A program made the translations under genes and the position numbers. Positions 61,598 through 64,000 of a stretch of DNA of 64,000 nucleotides are shown here, piece after piece (position 1 is the first letter of the stretch; every line of letters begins with the position of its first letter). The stretch comes from Falsiroseomonas sp050563525 (GTDB lineage Bacteria > Pseudomonadota > Alphaproteobacteria > Acetobacterales > Acetobacteraceae): NCBI RefSeq assembly GCF_050563525.1, contig NZ_JBNXUN010000010.1, positions 62,001 through 126,000 on the forward strand, read 5' to 3'. The notes beneath the pieces were generated by a model. That model was not told the origin of the DNA, ran no database searches, and saw only the letters and a list, made by a program, of their open reading frames with translations.

Positions 61598-62080
61598 GTG
61601 GGAGATGTTCGATTGAAGGACCAGCGTGAACCTCGACGCCGCTGGCTGGCGCTGGCAATCGCCATCGCCTGGCAGGCAGTCTCCTCCCGCCCGGCTGCCG
61701 CGCAGGATGGACAGGGCGGGTCGGTCGTCGTCAGCGGCGGCTGGGCGCAGGCCGTGCCGCCGGAAGCTCGCGAAAGCCGAGGATTCCTTGTTGTTCGGAA
61801 TACCGGCGTGATGACAGCCCGTCTGGTCTCCGCCTGGTCGCCCGACGTCGAAGCTGTACGGATGCTGGAGCGCGATCCGGTCTCTGCCACGGCATTCCGA
61901 TCGCCGCCCGAGGGTTTTTCCATTCCGCCCGACGGCACCCTCACGATGGAACCCGGTGGACCACACCTTGCTCTGGACGGCTTGCGTCAGCCCCTTGGGC
62001 CAGGGGACGCGATCCGCGTGTTCCTCCGCTTCGAACGAGCCGGCGAAATCGCCGTTGAGCTTCGCGGTCACGATCATTGA
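61598..62080 (+). CDS. PCu(A)C-like periplasmic copper chaperone, atypical
   Basis: A 160-residue exported protein with a signal peptide ending AAAQDG near 38. The PCu(A)C pattern is visible: GFLVVRNTG, VEAVRMLERD, and LTMEPGGPHLALDGL. The usual first ligand His (H-x-M) is replaced, as the motif reads VRMLERD, so only Met and the later MEP/HL ligands remain. It may bind copper more weakly or another metal. The GTG start is uncertain. The stop overlaps the next gene by 3 bases. Confidence 0.7.
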   Translation: MGDVRLKDQREPRRRWLALAIAIAWQAVSSRPAAAQDGQGGSVVVSGGWAQAVPPEARESRGFLVVRNTGVMTARLVSAWSPDVEAVRMLERDPVSATAFRSPPEGFSIPPDGTLTMEPGGPHLALDGLRQPLGPGDAIRVFLRFERAGEIAVELRGHDH

Positions 62081-62247
62081 ACGGCAAGGCGCCTCCTGAT
62101 GATCTGCGCAAGGCCGCCCAGAAGCGCCGTTCTCGCGCAATCCTTGCGGTGCTCCTCACCCTCGTAGCCGTGTTCTACGCCATCACCATCGCGCGGATGG
62201 ACGAGCAGGGGGAGGCGCGGAGGACACGCGCGACGGAGCAGAGATGA
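62077..62247 (+). CDS. CoxF-like small membrane protein
   Basis: A 56-residue protein read from a TTG that overlaps the previous stop. A basic helix (RKAAQKRRSRA) precedes one membrane segment (ILAVLLTLVAVFYAITI) and a charged tail. This layout is like CoxF, a small protein of alphaproteobacterial cytochrome-oxidase assembly loci. Its neighbour PCu(A)C also serves cytochrome oxidase. The stop overlaps lnt as ATGA. Confidence 0.6.
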   Translation: MNGKAPPDDLRKAAQKRRSRAILAVLLTLVAVFYAITIARMDEQGEARRTRATEQR

Positions 62248-63839
62248 GGGCAGGCGTTCGGGACGCGTCTGCCTGCGCCGCCTCGGTGGAGAAGGCGAGG
62301 TTGTCGTCACTCCAGCTTGTGGTGCTGCCGAATGCCGCGGGCCTGGTCCTTGGGGCCGTAACGCCGCTCGCCTTCGCGCCGCTGTACCTTCTGCCGGCCT
62401 TCCTTCTCGGCTTCGGCGGATTGTTCCTGTTGCTGGAGCGGACACGTTCGGTCCGCGGCGCCTTCCTGCTTGGTTGGCTGTTCGGCCTCGGCAACTTCGC
62501 TGTCGGGCTCGGATGGATCACCAAGGCATTTGCCGTGGATGCCGAATCCTTCGGTGCACTCGCCCTGCCGTCCCTCGCGGCGTTGTCGGCAGGTCTTGCC
62601 CTGTTTCCCGCCTTGTCGCTGGCGGCTGCGCGCTGGGTCGCGGGTCCCAGGCGCGGTATGCGTCTCCTCGTCGCTCTCGCGATCTGCTGGACGGCGGGGG
62701 AATGGCTGCGCGGGACGATCCTCACCGGCTTTCCGTGGAATCTTGCGGGGCATGTCTGGGGCTTCGCCGATGCGCCCTTACAGCTCGCCGCCTTCATCGG
62801 GATCCATGGCCTCGGTCTGGCGACCATCCTCCTCGCGGCGCTGCCGTCCTTCGCGCTTTCCGTTCGGCGGGTCTGGCCAATGGGCATCGCGGCCGCCTGC
62901 CTGGCGCTGCTGTGGGCCGGCGGCGCGGCGAGGCTCGTGGTCCCGCTGCCACCTAACCTGCCGGATGTTCGGCTGCGCCTGGTGCAGCCCGACGTGGCGC
63001 AATCCCTCAAATGGGAATCCTCCGAAAGGGCGCGCATCCTCGCCGATCTCCTCGCTCTCAGCCGCGTGCCGGGAGCATCGGGCGCAGAGCCGACGCACCT
63101 GCTTTGGCCCGAGACAGCGGTACCGTATCTGATCGCGGAGGAGGCTGCGGTCCGCGCGGCACTCTCGGATGTGGTGCCGCCGGACGGTGCCCTCGTTACC
63201 GGCGGGGTGCGGCGCAGCCTGGATGCGACCGGCCAGCCCTCAATGCGGAACAGCGTGCTCGTCCTTGATGGCGCGGCCCGGATCCTTTCGGCGTACGACA
63301 AGATACGGCTCGTGCCCTTCGGCGAATACGTGCCCTTCCGCGCGTGGCTGCCGGGGGTGCCGAAGCTGACGGACGGTGCGGTGGACTTCTCGCCGGGCAC
63401 GGACCCGGCGCCATTGCCGGTTCCCGGCCTGCCCGCCGCCATGACGCTGATCTGCTACGAGGCGATCTTTCCCAGAGGAGGCGGAGGAACGGCCCGCGAC
63501 GCAGGATGGATCCTGACGCTCACCAATGACGCCTGGTTCGGCCGCTCCTGGGGACCGCATCAGCATGCGCTGGCGGCCAGGATCCGTGCGGTGGAACTGG
63601 GATTGCCCATGGTGCGCGTCGCGAATGGTGGAATTTCCTTCGTCGCCGATGCCTATGGGCGTGTACGGCGGAGCCTGGCACTCGGTACGCGCGGCGTGCT
63701 GGACGCGGCACTGCCCGCGGCATTGCCGGGCAAGACGCTCTATGCGCGCCTCGGAGATTGGCCGCTGCTGGCCGTCCTGTTCGCAGGACTGACCGGCCTG
63801 GCCGCGAACCGCAGGGAAAGCGAGCCGCATGACGCTTGA
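62244..63839 (+). CDS. lnt: apolipoprotein N-acyltransferase
   Basis: Lnt adds the third acyl chain to bacterial lipoproteins at the inner membrane. The 531-residue product has about seven N-terminal membrane segments (about 20-235) and a nitrilase-like domain with the triad Glu290 (LWPETA), Lys353 (YDKIRLVPFGEY) and Cys404 (ICYEAIFP). The start ATG overlaps the previous stop. Location after metal genes is unusual, so this may be a second copy. Confidence 0.93.
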   Translation: MRAGVRDASACAASVEKARLSSLQLVVLPNAAGLVLGAVTPLAFAPLYLLPAFLLGFGGLFLLLERTRSVRGAFLLGWLFGLGNFAVGLGWITKAFAVDAESFGALALPSLAALSAGLALFPALSLAAARWVAGPRRGMRLLVALAICWTAGEWLRGTILTGFPWNLAGHVWGFADAPLQLAAFIGIHGLGLATILLAALPSFALSVRRVWPMGIAAACLALLWAGGAARLVVPLPPNLPDVRLRLVQPDVAQSLKWESSERARILADLLALSRVPGASGAEPTHLLWPETAVPYLIAEEAAVRAALSDVVPPDGALVTGGVRRSLDATGQPSMRNSVLVLDGAARILSAYDKIRLVPFGEYVPFRAWLPGVPKLTDGAVDFSPGTDPAPLPVPGLPAAMTLICYEAIFPRGGGGTARDAGWILTLTNDAWFGRSWGPHQHALAARIRAVELGLPMVRVANGGISFVADAYGRVRRSLALGTRGVLDAALPAALPGKTLYARLGDWPLLAVLFAGLTGLAANRRESEPHDA

Positions 63840-64000
63840 ATTTTCGGCCCTCGGCCTGCTCCTGGCGTTCGGCGGCGGACTGGTCTCCTTCCTGTCGCCC
63901 TGCGTGCTGCCGCTGGTTCCGGGCTGGGTGGCCTATGCCTGCGGCACCGGCGTACGCGATGCGCCGCCGCGCGCCCGGGCCATGCTTCTGGGTGCCAGCT
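63829..64000 (+). CDS. CcdA/DsbD-type cytochrome c biogenesis protein (N-terminal part)
   Basis: The first 57 residues of a membrane protein, running off the window end. The start (MTLEFSALGLLLAFGGGLVS) and FLSPCVLPLVPGW with the conserved Cys match CcdA, which passes reducing power across the membrane for cytochrome c or thiol-protein assembly. It overlaps lnt by 11 bases. Confidence 0.85.
   Translation, partial: MTLEFSALGLLLAFGGGLVSFLSPCVLPLVPGWVAYACGTGVRDAPPRARAMLLGAS

Overview
The window is GC-rich alphaproteobacterial DNA. Gene order and protein style (a dcw cell-wall/division cluster with lpxC downstream of ftsZ, PotFGHI-type transporter, HWE histidine kinase, a GTTC-N7-GTTC LexA-type box) suggest Rhodospirillales, probably an Acetobacteraceae such as Roseomonas. 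This is inferred from style only; there is no rRNA in the window.

1-18910 is a compact plus-strand core: 3' end of murF, then mraY, murD, ftsW, murG, murC, murB, ddl, ftsQ, ftsA, ftsZ, lpxC, bamD, recN, a GNAT acetyltransferase and ligA. Most peptidoglycan genes overlap by 1-4 bases (ATGA or TGATG), so they are translationally coupled. The set makes lipid I/II precursors, flips and polymerises them at the divisome, and starts lipid A synthesis.

18985-33210 is ordinary metabolic chromosome: a LysE exporter, an MBL-fold hydrolase, a beta-hydroxyacid dehydrogenase, a strong fluoroacetate-dehalogenase-like hydrolase, DinB and GNAT proteins, two paralogous aspartate aminotransferases each coupled to a GNAT gene, a HWE sensor kinase, and a polyamine ABC transporter (binding protein, ATPase, two permeases).

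33295-39836 holds an isolated phage-type tail-fibre/tail-spike cassette behind a LexA-like box, then a secreted kexin/subtilisin-like protease with RTX and C-terminal repeats.

39900-52420 is an accessory region built by successive insertions: a tRNA-3'-end-like fragment, three related serine-resolvase copies (two decayed), a DUF3883 nuclease-like protein with a duplicated internal domain next to an McrA-like HNH endonuclease, two uncharacterised lower-GC genes (one with a SEC-C motif), small hypothetical genes, an HUH-like replication protein remnant with a large hairpin, a truncated IS21-family transposase, a complete IS21-family element with 23-bp terminal repeats, and a parB-like remnant.

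52460-62080 is a heavy-metal island: Met-rich small proteins, MerR and MntR regulators, a multicopper oxidase, a ZIP transporter, a MerT-like transporter with a Cys-rich partner, a second MerR, a DUF411 protein, a sterol-desaturase-like hydroxylase, a Zn/Cd-type P-ATPase and a PCu(A)C-like protein. Four promoters have the 19-bp spacing typical of MerR control. A CoxF-like small protein, lnt and the start of a ccdA-like gene follow to the window end.
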